Origin: Acidobacteriota bacterium
Lineage (GTDB): Bacteria; Acidobacteriota; Terriglobia; Bryobacterales; Bryobacteraceae
Length of the DNA stretch: 64,000 nucleotides
Reading direction: 5' to 3'
NCBI GenBank assembly: GCA_018268715.1
Contig: JAFDVZ010000008.1
Span: 308,325-372,324 of the forward strand
The position numbers and the translations under genes are program-made. Position 1 is the stretch's first letter. Each line of letters begins with the position of its first letter. The notes beneath the pieces are model-generated. The model saw only the letters and a program-made list of their open reading frames with translations. It did not search any database and had not been told where the DNA came from. Below are positions 53,222 through 61,531 of the stretch, piece by piece.

Positions 53222-54358
53222 ATGCACGACATTACTCGAAGAGATTGGTTGGCCGGGACCCTGGCCGCTGCATTCGGCGCCGCCGCGCCGGCGAGAGGAG
53301 CACAGGCTCCGACGGCGCCCGTGGCGGTGGCGCGCTGTTCGTCCTACGGCGCGGAAGTGACGCCGACGCTCAATAAGATGTTCGATCAGTTGGGCGGGCT
53401 GGCGCGCATCGTCAAGAACAAGACCGTCACCATCAAAATCAACCTGACGGGCACGCCGACGCAACGGCTTGGCGCATTGCCGCAGGAGATCACGTATTGG
53501 ACCCACCCGGCCGTCATCGGCTCGACGATTCATTTGATGGGACTTGCCGGGGCTAAGCGCATCCGGCTGGTGGAGAGTCCATGGGCGACCATCGAGCCGA
53601 TTCAGGAGTTCATGCTGGCGGCGAATTGGGAGCCCCGGCACTTCATGAACGCCGCGGCGAACGTGGAGTTCGAAAATACGAACTACCTGGGCAGCGGCAA
53701 GAAATATTCGCGATTCATGGTGCCGGGCGGCGGCCACATCTTCCCGGGGTTCGACCTGAACCACGTCTATGAAGAAACCGACGTCATGGTGTCGATCGCG
53801 AAGATGAAGGAACACGCCACGGCGGGCGTCACCCTGTCGATGAAGAACTGCTTCGGCTGCACGCCGTGCACGATCTACGGCGAGGGCGCGGGCATCGACG
53901 AACCGGGACTGGTTCCGCGCAGCGGACGCGGTCCGTTCCACGCCGGCAATCGCGCGCCTTCGAAGAGCGCTCTGCAGGAGAAGGACCCGAAGTCGCCGCG
54001 CGAGGGCGGTTATCGGGTGCCCCGCGTGGTGGCGGACCTGGTGGCGGCGCGTCCGATTCACCTGGCCATCGTCGAGGCGATCGAGACGATTGACCACGGT
54101 GAAGGTTCGTGGATCGCGGGCGCAAAGCACATCAAACCGGGCGTGATCGTGGCGGGCACCAACCCCGTCACCACCGACGCCGTTTGCATGGCCATCATGG
54201 GCTTCGATCCGATGGCGGATCGCGGCACGGCGCCGTTTGAGAAGTGCGACAGCACGCTACGGCTGGCCGAGGAAAACGGCGTGGGGACCCGCGATCTGAA
54301 GCGCATCGAAGTGGCCGGCGCGAGGATCGAAGACGTGAAGTACCGTTTCCGCGCCTAG
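53222..54358 (+). CDS. Tat-exported DUF362 protein
   Basis: The 378-residue protein begins with a twin-arginine signal (MHDITRRDWLAGTLAAAFGA) and has the DUF362 domain: VTIKINLTGTP, RLVESPWATIEP, ETDVMVSIAKMKEHATAGVTLSMKNCFGCTP and VDLVAARPIHLAIVEAIETIDHGEGSW-like region. A Cys pair (NCFGCTPC) might bind metal. The function is unknown; related domains are found with iron-sulfur domains. A ribosome site AGAGGGAG precedes the ATG. It is likely co-transcribed with the previous gene. Confidence 0.83.
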   Translation: MHDITRRDWLAGTLAAAFGAAAPARGAQAPTAPVAVARCSSYGAEVTPTLNKMFDQLGGLARIVKNKTVTIKINLTGTPTQRLGALPQEITYWTHPAVIGSTIHLMGLAGAKRIRLVESPWATIEPIQEFMLAANWEPRHFMNAAANVEFENTNYLGSGKKYSRFMVPGGGHIFPGFDLNHVYEETDVMVSIAKMKEHATAGVTLSMKNCFGCTPCTIYGEGAGIDEPGLVPRSGRGPFHAGNRAPSKSALQEKDPKSPREGGYRVPRVVADLVAARPIHLAIVEAIETIDHGEGSWIAGAKHIKPGVIVAGTNPVTTDAVCMAIMGFDPMADRGTAPFEKCDSTLRLAEENGVGTRDLKRIEVAGARIEDVKYRFRA

Positions 54359-54400
54359 GCGGAGATTAGCGTTGGAGCCCGCCGCGGCGGGCTCCCCCCG

Positions 54401-55630
54401 TCATACCGCGTAATGCGGGGCCGGCGGAGGCACCACCACGATGCCGCTTTCGGTAACCGTGTAGCCTTTCGCCCGATCCGCTTCGGGATCAAATCCGATC
54501 ACGCTGCCCTCGTCCAACTCAACCCCGGCCGGCACGATGGTTCGCTGAAGGCGCGAGGAGCGTCCCACGTCGACGCCATCCATTAGAATGCAATTGTCGA
54601 CTTCGCAATAGCTGTTGACGCGGACGCCGGGTGACAGGATGCTCCGGGTGACACGCCCCCCCGACACGATGCAGCCGTTCGAAATGATGGAATCGAGCGC
54701 CACTCCCATGCGCCGGCCTTCGGAAGCGAATACGAACTTGGCCGGCGGCGACTGGACAGCGCGCGTGCGCAACGGCCAGCGGCGGTCGTACAGATTAAAT
54801 TCCGGCGTGACGGCGACCAGGTCCAGGTTCGCGTCGTAGTAGGCGTCGAGCGTGCCGACATCCCGCCAGTAACGGGCGGATTTGTCGTTCAGGTCGCGGA
54901 AATCGTAGGCGACGACTTTGGCGGCGGAGAGGAGGTCGGGTATGACGTCCTTGCCGAAATCGTGCGATGAATCCTCGCGCGCGGCGTCGTCCAACAGCGC
55001 GCGAACCAGCACGTCGGGCTTGAAGATGTAGATGCCCATCGACGCGCTGACCATGTCCGGGTTGAAGATGGAACGTGTGGGGTTGCCGTGCTTGGGCTTC
55101 TCTTCAAACCCGCGAATGCGATGATTTTCGTCGATGTCGGCGATGCCGAAGCGGACCGCCTCGGAAGGAGGCAACTGGATGGTCGCGATGGTGATATCGG
55201 CGTCGTGATGATGATGCCAATCGGCCATCTCGTGGTAGTCCATCTTGTAAATCTGGTCGCCCGACAGAACGATGACGGCGTCGGGGCGCTCGGCGGCGAT
55301 GCTCTCGATGTTTTGATAGACGGCGTCGGCGGTGCCCAGATACCAGTCCTGGTGCATCCGTTTCATCGGCGGGATCACGTCGATGTACTCGCCGATTTCG
55401 TTCGAGAAGATGTCCCAGCCGTCACGCAGGTGCTGGGCCAGTTCGAGCGATTTGTATTGCGTCAGGACCAGGATCTTGCGGACGTCGGAATTCAGCAGAT
55501 TGGACAGTGCGAAGTCGATGATCCGGTAGGTTCCGCCGAAGGGAACGGCCGGCTTCGCCGTGTAGAGGGTCAGGGGAAAGAGCCGTTCACCGGCGCCGCC
55601 GGCGAGCAGCATTGCGAGGACTTTTTGCAT
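54401..55630 (-). CDS. glgC: glucose-1-phosphate adenylyltransferase
   Basis: The 409-residue enzyme makes ADP-glucose for glycogen. The N-terminal nucleotidyltransferase domain has MLLAGGAGERLFPLTLYTAKPAVPFGG (start motif), QHLRDGWDI, WYLGTADAVYQN and VLSGDQIYKMDY; the C-terminal left-handed beta-helix shows hexapeptide-like repeats (SIISNGCIVSGGRVTRSILSPGVRVNSYCEVDNCILMDGVDVGRSSRLQ). It is followed by no other glg gene here. It is divergent from rpsU. Confidence 0.94.
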   Translation of the reverse strand: MQKVLAMLLAGGAGERLFPLTLYTAKPAVPFGGTYRIIDFALSNLLNSDVRKILVLTQYKSLELAQHLRDGWDIFSNEIGEYIDVIPPMKRMHQDWYLGTADAVYQNIESIAAERPDAVIVLSGDQIYKMDYHEMADWHHHHDADITIATIQLPPSEAVRFGIADIDENHRIRGFEEKPKHGNPTRSIFNPDMVSASMGIYIFKPDVLVRALLDDAAREDSSHDFGKDVIPDLLSAAKVVAYDFRDLNDKSARYWRDVGTLDAYYDANLDLVAVTPEFNLYDRRWPLRTRAVQSPPAKFVFASEGRRMGVALDSIISNGCIVSGGRVTRSILSPGVRVNSYCEVDNCILMDGVDVGRSSRLQRTIVPAGVELDEGSVIGFDPEADRAKGYTVTESGIVVVPPPAPHYAV

Positions 55631-55759
55631 CGTATGTCTATTCCGCAGTATCCTGGTAGTTGGCGTCTTTGTGCGCCGAGAGTTTCAACCTGAGTCGCGT
55701 GGCCGCTGGTCTCAAGTCCAATGGTAGCCCACAGATCCGTGGCGGGCGCGGCATGTCCG

Positions 55760-55770
55760 GGAGGAGGTGA
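55760..55770 (+). promoter_or_regulatory. strong ribosome binding site that fixes the rpsU start
   Basis: GGAGGAGGTGA lies 7 nt before the TTG at 55778 and is close to a full anti-16S match. It decides for this TTG as the start of ribosomal protein S21 rather than the upstream ATG at 55721 region. Confidence 0.8.
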
Positions 55771-55777
55771 ATCGGAA

Positions 55778-55975
55778 TTGGCTGAAGTGCATGTGCAGGA
55801 GGGCGAGACGTTAGAAAGCGCTCTTCGCCGCTTCAAGCGTAAAGTGCAGCAGGAAGACATCATCAAGGAGATCAAGCGTCACTCCTTCTACCTGAAGCCC
55901 GGCGAAAAGCGCCGGACCAAGGAAGCCCTGGCCCGCAAGCGCAACCGAAAGAAGCGGAACAAGGAAGTCGAGTAA
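55778..55975 (+). CDS. rpsU: 30S ribosomal protein S21
   Basis: The 65-residue protein is S21: AEVHVQEGETLESALRRFKR (N terminus), KVQQEDIIKEIKRHSFYLKPGEKRRTKEALARKRNRKKRNKEVE (basic C terminus). S21 helps initiation near the anti-Shine-Dalgarno region. The start is a TTG at 55778 with an excellent ribosome site; starting at the earlier codon would add 19 residues with no family likeness. A clear terminator follows at 55996. Confidence 0.95.
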   Translation: MAEVHVQEGETLESALRRFKRKVQQEDIIKEIKRHSFYLKPGEKRRTKEALARKRNRKKRNKEVE

Positions 55976-55995
55976 CCGATTCTCTTCGCGAATTG

Positions 55996-56034
55996 AAAAG
56001 GGCAGGCCCGCGATACTCGCTGGCCTGCCCTTTT
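55996..56034 (+). terminator. rho-independent terminator after rpsU
   Basis: AAAAGGGCAGGCC (55996-56008) and GGCCTGCCCTTTT (56022-56034) form a 13-bp perfect stem with a 13-nt loop, and the second arm ends in a run of five T. It lies 20 bp after the rpsU stop. As the A run on the other side is also present, it may act for the convergent gene at 56057 too. Confidence 0.92.
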
Positions 56035-56056
56035 TGTATCCGGGACGCCGCGCCGG

Positions 56057-57094
56057 TTAGCGGCGGCGCTCCACCTGTTTGAATCCAGCCGGAACGTCGA
56101 ACTTCGACGCGTCCACCGGCGCCGACGAAAAGGACCCCATCTCCGTGGTGGTCTCCATCAACATTCCGGCGCCCGCTCCGCCGCCCTTCGCCTGCTGCTG
56201 CGGTTGGGGCTGATCCTGATCCTGCTTCTTCTTGCGGCCGAACCCACCGAGCCCGCCGACGCCTCCCAGTCGTCCGAGCGCGGACCCGATCGCCGCGTCG
56301 CTGGCCGAACGGCCCGCGGCGGCGCCTACGTCAGGCTGCGACTGCTGGCTCAGCTCGGGCGCTTCCGAAGCGGACGGCAGGGGCTTGCCATCGGGCGTCG
56401 AGCCCATGCGCATCACCTGCATCACCGGGATGCCTTTCAACTTCGACATCTCCTTGGCCATCTCCGCCAGTCCCTTACCCATGCCGGGACGCATCCCCAT
56501 CATCGGATTGGCCCCCGCGAAGGTGGACCCGAGTTTCTCCGCCATCCGTTTCTGGAAGTCGCGGACCTCCTGGTAGCCGGGAACTTCCGGAGCCATCCAC
56601 ATATCGTTGGTGATGTTGATGGCGCCGCTCTGCCCGCTCTTGGCGTCGGTTCCCTGCACCGCCATGATCAGAATGAACTCATTGGCGCTCAGACCTTTCA
56701 CCGCCTGTTTCTTGCCGGTCTCCTTTACCGAGGCTGTAAATGTCATGTTCGCGTCGTCGTTTTTGCCGTGCATCCGTTCGGAGGCGCGCTCGATCATTTC
56801 CTTCATTTCCTGAAATGTCATCACGGAATACGTTTTCTTATCGAAATCCACGTTCGTGATGGTCTCTTTATCGAGATCCGTGATCGAAGCGGTGTTGCCT
56901 GTCAGGTGCACCATGCGGTTGCCCTTGACGGCGACGGTGGCGGTTGTAGGCTGGCCAGCGCGCCCTCCCAGTCGCGCCATGCCCGCCAGGAACCCGCCGG
57001 TAATCCGGGTGGTCTGTTCATATTGAAAGTCCGCCAGAAGGACGGACGTAGAGGAGAGCAACACTCCTGCCACTAGTGTGAGTCTCGATTTCAT
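56057..57094 (-). CDS. exported protein of unknown function
   Basis: The 345-residue protein has a signal peptide (MKSRLTLVAGVLLSSTSVLLA), a beta-rich central domain (YEQTTRITGGF, TATVAVKGNRMVHLTGNTASITDLDKETITNVDFDKKTYSVMTFQEMKEMIERA) resembling the DUF4412-like group, a Met-rich stretch (GANPMMGMRPGMGKGLAEM) and a low-complexity Gly/Gln/Lys-rich tail (RKKKQDQDQPQPQQQAKGGGAGAG). Such proteins are common in this phylum; no function is known. It is convergent with rpsU. Confidence 0.7.
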   Translation of the reverse strand: MKSRLTLVAGVLLSSTSVLLADFQYEQTTRITGGFLAGMARLGGRAGQPTTATVAVKGNRMVHLTGNTASITDLDKETITNVDFDKKTYSVMTFQEMKEMIERASERMHGKNDDANMTFTASVKETGKKQAVKGLSANEFILIMAVQGTDAKSGQSGAINITNDMWMAPEVPGYQEVRDFQKRMAEKLGSTFAGANPMMGMRPGMGKGLAEMAKEMSKLKGIPVMQVMRMGSTPDGKPLPSASEAPELSQQSQPDVGAAAGRSASDAAIGSALGRLGGVGGLGGFGRKKKQDQDQPQPQQQAKGGGAGAGMLMETTTEMGSFSSAPVDASKFDVPAGFKQVERRR

Positions 57095-57185
57095 GCGACC
57101 TCTGAGGTCGATGTTAACAAAGCAGGCAGCCGGGTCCGAAGGCCACTGAGCCGCATGGGCGCCGGCCCGGCTGTCAAGAACGGAG

Positions 57186-59153
57186 TCAGCCCCCGTTGGG
57201 CCCGTTGTGGCAACTGTAGCAGCCGATCACTTCGCCACGCTTAAACGCGCGACCCGCAAGCGTCCGGTCGGCCTGCATCTTCGAAAGAATCGTGCCGCGA
57301 TAATCCGCACCGTGGCACGCCTGGCAAGCGGTCCTATTCGATTCGGCGGCCTGTTCATGCTGACCGACCCAGGATGCGCCGATCGGATGGAGCCCATGAG
57401 GGCCTCCAGAGACGGTGGAAGGCGTCGGATTGTGGCAAGCCGAGCATTCCGACAGCATCCCCGAATGCCCCTGCAACGCGGTGCTTTGGACGTTGTCATT
57501 CACGATGGACGTGGTGTACTCGGCGTGAGTGGAACCGTGACAACTCTCGCACTGTAACCCGCCGTGTCCCTTAGAGAAACGGTACAGCGAGAGCCCCGCG
57601 GCAGGCGTATTGGCGTTGGTCGCAAACGTAGCGTCGGCAGCGGCGCGAACGACGCCCGGGCTGGCGAAGACGGAGGTATAGGCGATCTGGCCGCTGTTTT
57701 TGACGGCCGTTCCCGTATGGCAACTCTGGCAGCCCGGCTCGTCCAGCCAGCCGCTGCGGTTGGCGAGGGCGACCGAGGACAGCGATCCGTGGCAGCTCTG
57801 GCATTCGATCGCGTTCGCGCCCGAACTCGTCTTCAGGACGCCCATCGCCCCCCTCAGGCACTTCGTGCTTTCTCCGGGATGGCACCGATAACAGGAGTCT
57901 CGGGTAGTAGCGCTGTCCATGGCGGTCCCGGTGGTGGGATCGAGGACGCCTGCGTGCGCCCCGTGGACGGATGTGGTCAACGCAGGAATCCCGGGATACC
58001 CGGCGAGCCCTAGCGCGTTCGATGCGTGGCAGGTGGCGCACAGCACCGGTTGCCTGTCCACGGTCGCGATGAGGCCAGCCGGGTTGTAGCCGAACCTGGC
58101 AGCGGAGGCCTTGAAGACGGCGCCTCCGGCGAAACGGTCGTCGTGCTTCCCAAGGATGTTGAGTTTGATGTCCTTCGCGGCGTCAGCGTTGTTGACCCAA
58201 CCGGCGGAAGGCCTTGCCGCGAGGGAGCCGGTGTTCGAGGCGTGGCACAACGCGCAGTTCATCTCGTCGGAGACCGGAGTCACGATATCGGCGGTGGCGA
58301 GAACCCGGTTCAACGCGTCCTTGGCGGTGAGGCGCATCATCGGGAAATAGTTGGCGGCTCCATTGTCCGCATACGGGGTTACCGGGATGCCTTCGGCGAG
58401 CCAGGTATTGTCGGCCGAGGCGAACTTCATCGCCTGCGGGACGTTATTCACGGGCATCGCATATCCTTTGAGCCCCACGTCAGGAGTGAGCGAGCCAAAG
58501 CCCAACTGCGCCGCATAGGACCAGAAGTTCGTCTTCGTGGCGGACCGGGTGTTGATGGTATTGGTCAACGGATCCGAGACGGCCTGATAGGTGACGGTGT
58601 ATCCAATGTCGCTGTTCACCAGACGGCCGGCCGCGTCCAGCAAGTGGGCGTGGATGGTGTTGTAGGGCGGCAATACGGCGAAGATGCTGTAGTCCTTGCC
58701 ATCCATGCAGTGCATGCCGAGGTCGTTCCAGCCAATCAACTTGTATCCGCCGGCCGCGACGCTCGCGGACGTGATGGTGAGCGTAACCTGGACCGTCTGC
58801 GTTACGCCTCCTCCGGATATCGAGATGGAACCCTTGTACGCCCCCACCGGCAATCGTGCGATGTCGACCGACACCGCGATCTTCCTGTCGGTGGTGAGTG
58901 AACCGGAGGGCGATATCGTGAGCCAGGTTCGCCCGTTGCTCTGTCCAGAGGCCGAGATTGCAAAACGCGTAGCCCTGGAACTGGACACGGCCAGTGTTTG
59001 TGATGCGGGACTTGCCCCGTTCAGAACAGCGGAGAAGCTGAGCGACGCGGGACTGATTGAAATGGAGGAGTTCCGTTCCTGCCCGGTGACAGCGGCCAGA
59101 CACACGAGTCCCGCGGCCATCCAGGCGACGAATGACAAACTTTGTCTCATCAT
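57186..59153 (-). CDS. exported nine-haem cytochrome c with an Ig-like N-terminal domain
   Basis: The 655-residue protein has a signal peptide (about 1-25), a BACON/Ig-like beta domain (about 30-130: ISISPASLSFSAVLNGASPASQTLAVSSS), a ~200-residue middle region without haem sites, and then nine CxxCH motifs (CALCH, CATCH, CYRCH, CQSCH, CQSCH, CESCH, CSACH, CQACH, CYSCH). Each should bind one c-type haem. It is likely an extracytoplasmic electron carrier or an oxidoreductase. The ATG pair at 59153/59150 is the start that gives a signal peptide. An ArsR regulator is divergent from it. Confidence 0.88.
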   Translation of the reverse strand: MMRQSLSFVAWMAAGLVCLAAVTGQERNSSISISPASLSFSAVLNGASPASQTLAVSSSRATRFAISASGQSNGRTWLTISPSGSLTTDRKIAVSVDIARLPVGAYKGSISISGGGVTQTVQVTLTITSASVAAGGYKLIGWNDLGMHCMDGKDYSIFAVLPPYNTIHAHLLDAAGRLVNSDIGYTVTYQAVSDPLTNTINTRSATKTNFWSYAAQLGFGSLTPDVGLKGYAMPVNNVPQAMKFASADNTWLAEGIPVTPYADNGAANYFPMMRLTAKDALNRVLATADIVTPVSDEMNCALCHASNTGSLAARPSAGWVNNADAAKDIKLNILGKHDDRFAGGAVFKASAARFGYNPAGLIATVDRQPVLCATCHASNALGLAGYPGIPALTTSVHGAHAGVLDPTTGTAMDSATTRDSCYRCHPGESTKCLRGAMGVLKTSSGANAIECQSCHGSLSSVALANRSGWLDEPGCQSCHTGTAVKNSGQIAYTSVFASPGVVRAAADATFATNANTPAAGLSLYRFSKGHGGLQCESCHGSTHAEYTTSIVNDNVQSTALQGHSGMLSECSACHNPTPSTVSGGPHGLHPIGASWVGQHEQAAESNRTACQACHGADYRGTILSKMQADRTLAGRAFKRGEVIGCYSCHNGPNGG

Positions 59154-59396
59154 TGTCTCTTCGAGAATCCGGCAAACGGCGCCAGCGCCGTCCCGGAAGC
59201 GTTCACGTTCCCAGGCGCCCGGACTCACCCCTCGAGCCGGGCAGGATCGCCGCGGGATGCGGCGGCTAGGGCGCCATCCACCGCCAAGCGTAACGGTGAT
59301 ACGCTCGTGGTCTATGTTCACCCGGCAGACATATACCGCCTCTGCCCGCTGGGTCGGCGGAAGAGGCTCGCCGAGACGCCGCTCATCAACATAATC

Positions 59397-59408
59397 ATAT
59401 GCGCATAT
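59397..59408. promoter_or_regulatory. palindromic operator candidate before the ArsR gene
   Basis: ATATGCGCATAT is a perfect 12-bp palindrome in an A/T-rich stretch (59390-59415) otherwise rare in this GC-rich window. It lies 40 bp before the ArsR-family gene and in the region between it and the cytochrome gene. AT-rich dyads of this kind are typical operators of ArsR/SmtB proteins. Confidence 0.5.
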
Positions 59409-59446
59409 ATGCATGTGATCAGAGACGAACGTAGGCTGCTACTCAG

Positions 59447-59818
59447 ATGGGCGCCGCAACTCGCGAAAAGTATATGGGGTCGCGAAAAAATCTTCTAACC
59501 GACGAGATGATCGGCGCAGTCGCGGCGAAATTCCGCCTGTTGGGCGAACCTGCCCGCCTGAAACTGTTACACCGACTGGAAGGCGGGGAGTGCGCGGTGA
59601 ATGAACTGGCCGTGGCCATCGGGTCCAGCCAACCGAATGCGTCGCGTCACCTGAACGCGCTGTTCGATGGCGGGCTCCTGAACCGCCGACGCGACGGCAG
59701 TAACATCTACTATTCAATCGCGGATCCGATTGTGATCAAGCTCTGCGCGACCGTCTGCGACAGTATTCGGACGGGGATCCGCGACAAATTGAAGGCACTC
59801 GACCACAAGAACCGCTGA
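59447..59818 (+). CDS. ArsR-family transcriptional regulator
   Basis: The 123-residue protein has the ArsR/SmtB winged helix: AAKFRLLGEPARLKLLHRLEGGECAVNELAVAIGSSQPNASRHLNALFDGGLLNRRRDGSNIYYSIAD. No Cys pair typical of metal sensing (C-x-C in helix 3) is present; the single ECAVNEL Cys and two Cys near the end (LCATVCDSI) might be redox-active. It may control itself and the divergent cytochrome gene. An ATG nine codons downstream is an alternative start. Confidence 0.88.
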   Translation: MGAATREKYMGSRKNLLTDEMIGAVAAKFRLLGEPARLKLLHRLEGGECAVNELAVAIGSSQPNASRHLNALFDGGLLNRRRDGSNIYYSIADPIVIKLCATVCDSIRTGIRDKLKALDHKNR

Positions 59819-59828
59819 TGATCGACGC

Positions 59829-60401
59829 TTAATGAGACGCGACCGTTACATCGCCAGCGGCTCGGACGGTGATTCTCACCGTGTCATCGACGCGCAAGAA
59901 CAGCGTGCTCGGGTTCTTCATCCCCCATTGAATGTAAGGAACGGTGAAGTTCAGCTCCGTGGCTAACCGCGGCCCTTCCAGGTGGACCCGGGCGGCTAGC
60001 GTAACCTCGTGGGCCGCGCCATGGATAGTGAACGAGCCGTGTAGCTGGATATCGGAATCGCCGTACGGCTTCAGCGCACCGACGATCCGGTCGGGCGCGA
60101 AGACGATCTCCGGATACTTCCCGCTTTCGAGGATACTCTTGTGCATCCGGCTGTCGCGGGCGCCGCTCCCGCTTTCTCCACTCGTGGCGTCGACGACGAT
60201 TTGACCGGAGATCTTTCCGGCGGCGGGGTCGAGATGAAGGTCGCCGCGCTTCAGCCTGAACGTGCCGTGCACGGTGTGCAGAACCGTCCCCAGCGTCCAT
60301 TCCACCTTCGTGTTCGCTGGATCGAGGCGGATCTGCTGTTCTTCACACAGGGCGGGCAGCGCCGTAAGCAGCGCGGCCAAACAAAGGACACTCCGTTTCA
60401 T
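59829..60401 (-). CDS. secreted YceI-family protein
   Basis: The 190-residue protein has a signal peptide (MKRSVLCLAALLTALPALC) and a YceI-type lipocalin-like barrel: IRLDPANTKVEWTLGTVLHTVHGTFRLKRGDLHLD, GKISGQIVVDATSGESGSGARDSRMHKSILESGKYPEIVF, IQLHGSFTIHGAAHEVTL. Relatives bind isoprenoid quinones or other lipids in a tunnel. The ATG overlaps the stop of the FAD oxidoreductase gene (ATGA), so it belongs to the polyketide cluster and may carry its product. Confidence 0.87.
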   Translation of the reverse strand: MKRSVLCLAALLTALPALCEEQQIRLDPANTKVEWTLGTVLHTVHGTFRLKRGDLHLDPAAGKISGQIVVDATSGESGSGARDSRMHKSILESGKYPEIVFAPDRIVGALKPYGDSDIQLHGSFTIHGAAHEVTLAARVHLEGPRLATELNFTVPYIQWGMKNPSTLFLRVDDTVRITVRAAGDVTVASH

Positions 60402-61495
60402 ATCGTGGCTATCTCCCATCCCAGTTGCAGGCCAGTCTTCAGGAACCCAGCCAGGCCCAGTTTTCCGATGTGCAAGGCGAGCAGGTTCGAGAACAGATCG
60501 GGACGCGCCGCCATGGCTCGTAGCGCACGCGCTTGAAGCAGGGGCCAGCGGTCCATGGTCAACATGAAATCGGCCATGAATACCGGCCGGCGCGCCAGCC
60601 GCCGATGCGCCTGCTCGTAACGGCGAAGGTCACCGGCGGCGATCGCATCGGCGAGGGCCGCCGCCTGCTGGAAGGCGAGGCAGAGCCCCTCGCCTGTGAT
60701 TGCATCCACGGTTCCGGAGGCGTCGCCAATGAGCGCCACGGCGCCCGTTGCGACGGACTTCAGACGGCAGGTGGACGCCAGCTGGCCGCGCTCCGAGGTC
60801 GCCTGCGACGCCGACGCAAGGCGCTCCCGCAGGAGCGGAAATCGATCGAGCGCCGAGTCGATACGCAGGTGCGGGTCGCGCGACATGAGTACGACGCACA
60901 CCTCAGAGGCGGCAACCGGAGTCACGTAGAACTGGCAACCGCGTCCCCAGTGAATTTCCATGTAATCGGTCCAGGGCGCGACGGCGTAGTGGCGGCGAAA
61001 TCCAAAACGGCGGGAAGCGCGCCTGACACCGTCGAGCCCGGCCCACTGGCGCACCAGCGACTGGCCGCCGTCGGCGCCCACAACCCAGCGGGCGCCCATC
61101 GCGTGGCGGCCCAATTGAACGGCGCCGTCCCGCAGGCCGGTGACCGGCGTCGCCCACATCAGTTGGACGCCCGCGCGTTCGGCCTCCGCGACCAGGATCG
61201 GGTGCAGCGTTGTTCGCCGCACGCCGAGGCCCTCTCCTTCGGGAAATGCGCCCGCCGCCGAACCATCCGCGCCGAGGAAGCGGATTCCGCGAAAGGCGCG
61301 CCCCGCATCGGGCGGAATGACAATGCCGAGCCGGGCCGCCGCGGCGAGCGAATCCGGCATCAGCCCCTCGCCGCAGGGCTTATCAATGGGCGGACGGCCC
61401 GCGTCGGCCACCGTAACGGCGAGACCCTTCCGGCGCACTGCCATGGCGGCGGCAAGTCCGGCCGGACCTCCGCCGATGATGAAAACATCGGTCAT
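60398..61495 (-). CDS. FAD-dependent oxidoreductase, geranylgeranyl reductase-like
   Basis: The 365-residue protein has the dinucleotide fold FIIGGGPAGLAAAMAVRRKGLAVTVADA, the GEGLMPDSLAAAARLG stretch, the ARWVVGADGGQSLVRQWAG motif (D-G-x-x-S) and ALIGDASGTVDAITGEGLCLAFQQA, the second FAD motif. This is the layout of the geranylgeranyl reductase/aromatic hydroxylase group. It follows the type III polyketide synthase by 36 bp and may oxidise the polyketide ring, an inference from context. Confidence 0.87.
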   Translation of the reverse strand: MTDVFIIGGGPAGLAAAMAVRRKGLAVTVADAGRPPIDKPCGEGLMPDSLAAAARLGIVIPPDAGRAFRGIRFLGADGSAAGAFPEGEGLGVRRTTLHPILVAEAERAGVQLMWATPVTGLRDGAVQLGRHAMGARWVVGADGGQSLVRQWAGLDGVRRASRRFGFRRHYAVAPWTDYMEIHWGRGCQFYVTPVAASEVCVVLMSRDPHLRIDSALDRFPLLRERLASASQATSERGQLASTCRLKSVATGAVALIGDASGTVDAITGEGLCLAFQQAAALADAIAAGDLRRYEQAHRRLARRPVFMADFMLTMDRWPLLQARALRAMAARPDLFSNLLALHIGKLGLAGFLKTGLQLGWEIATI

Positions 61496-61531
61496 GTTGT
61501 GGTCGATTGGAACGCGGCCTGTCGGCTCGCC

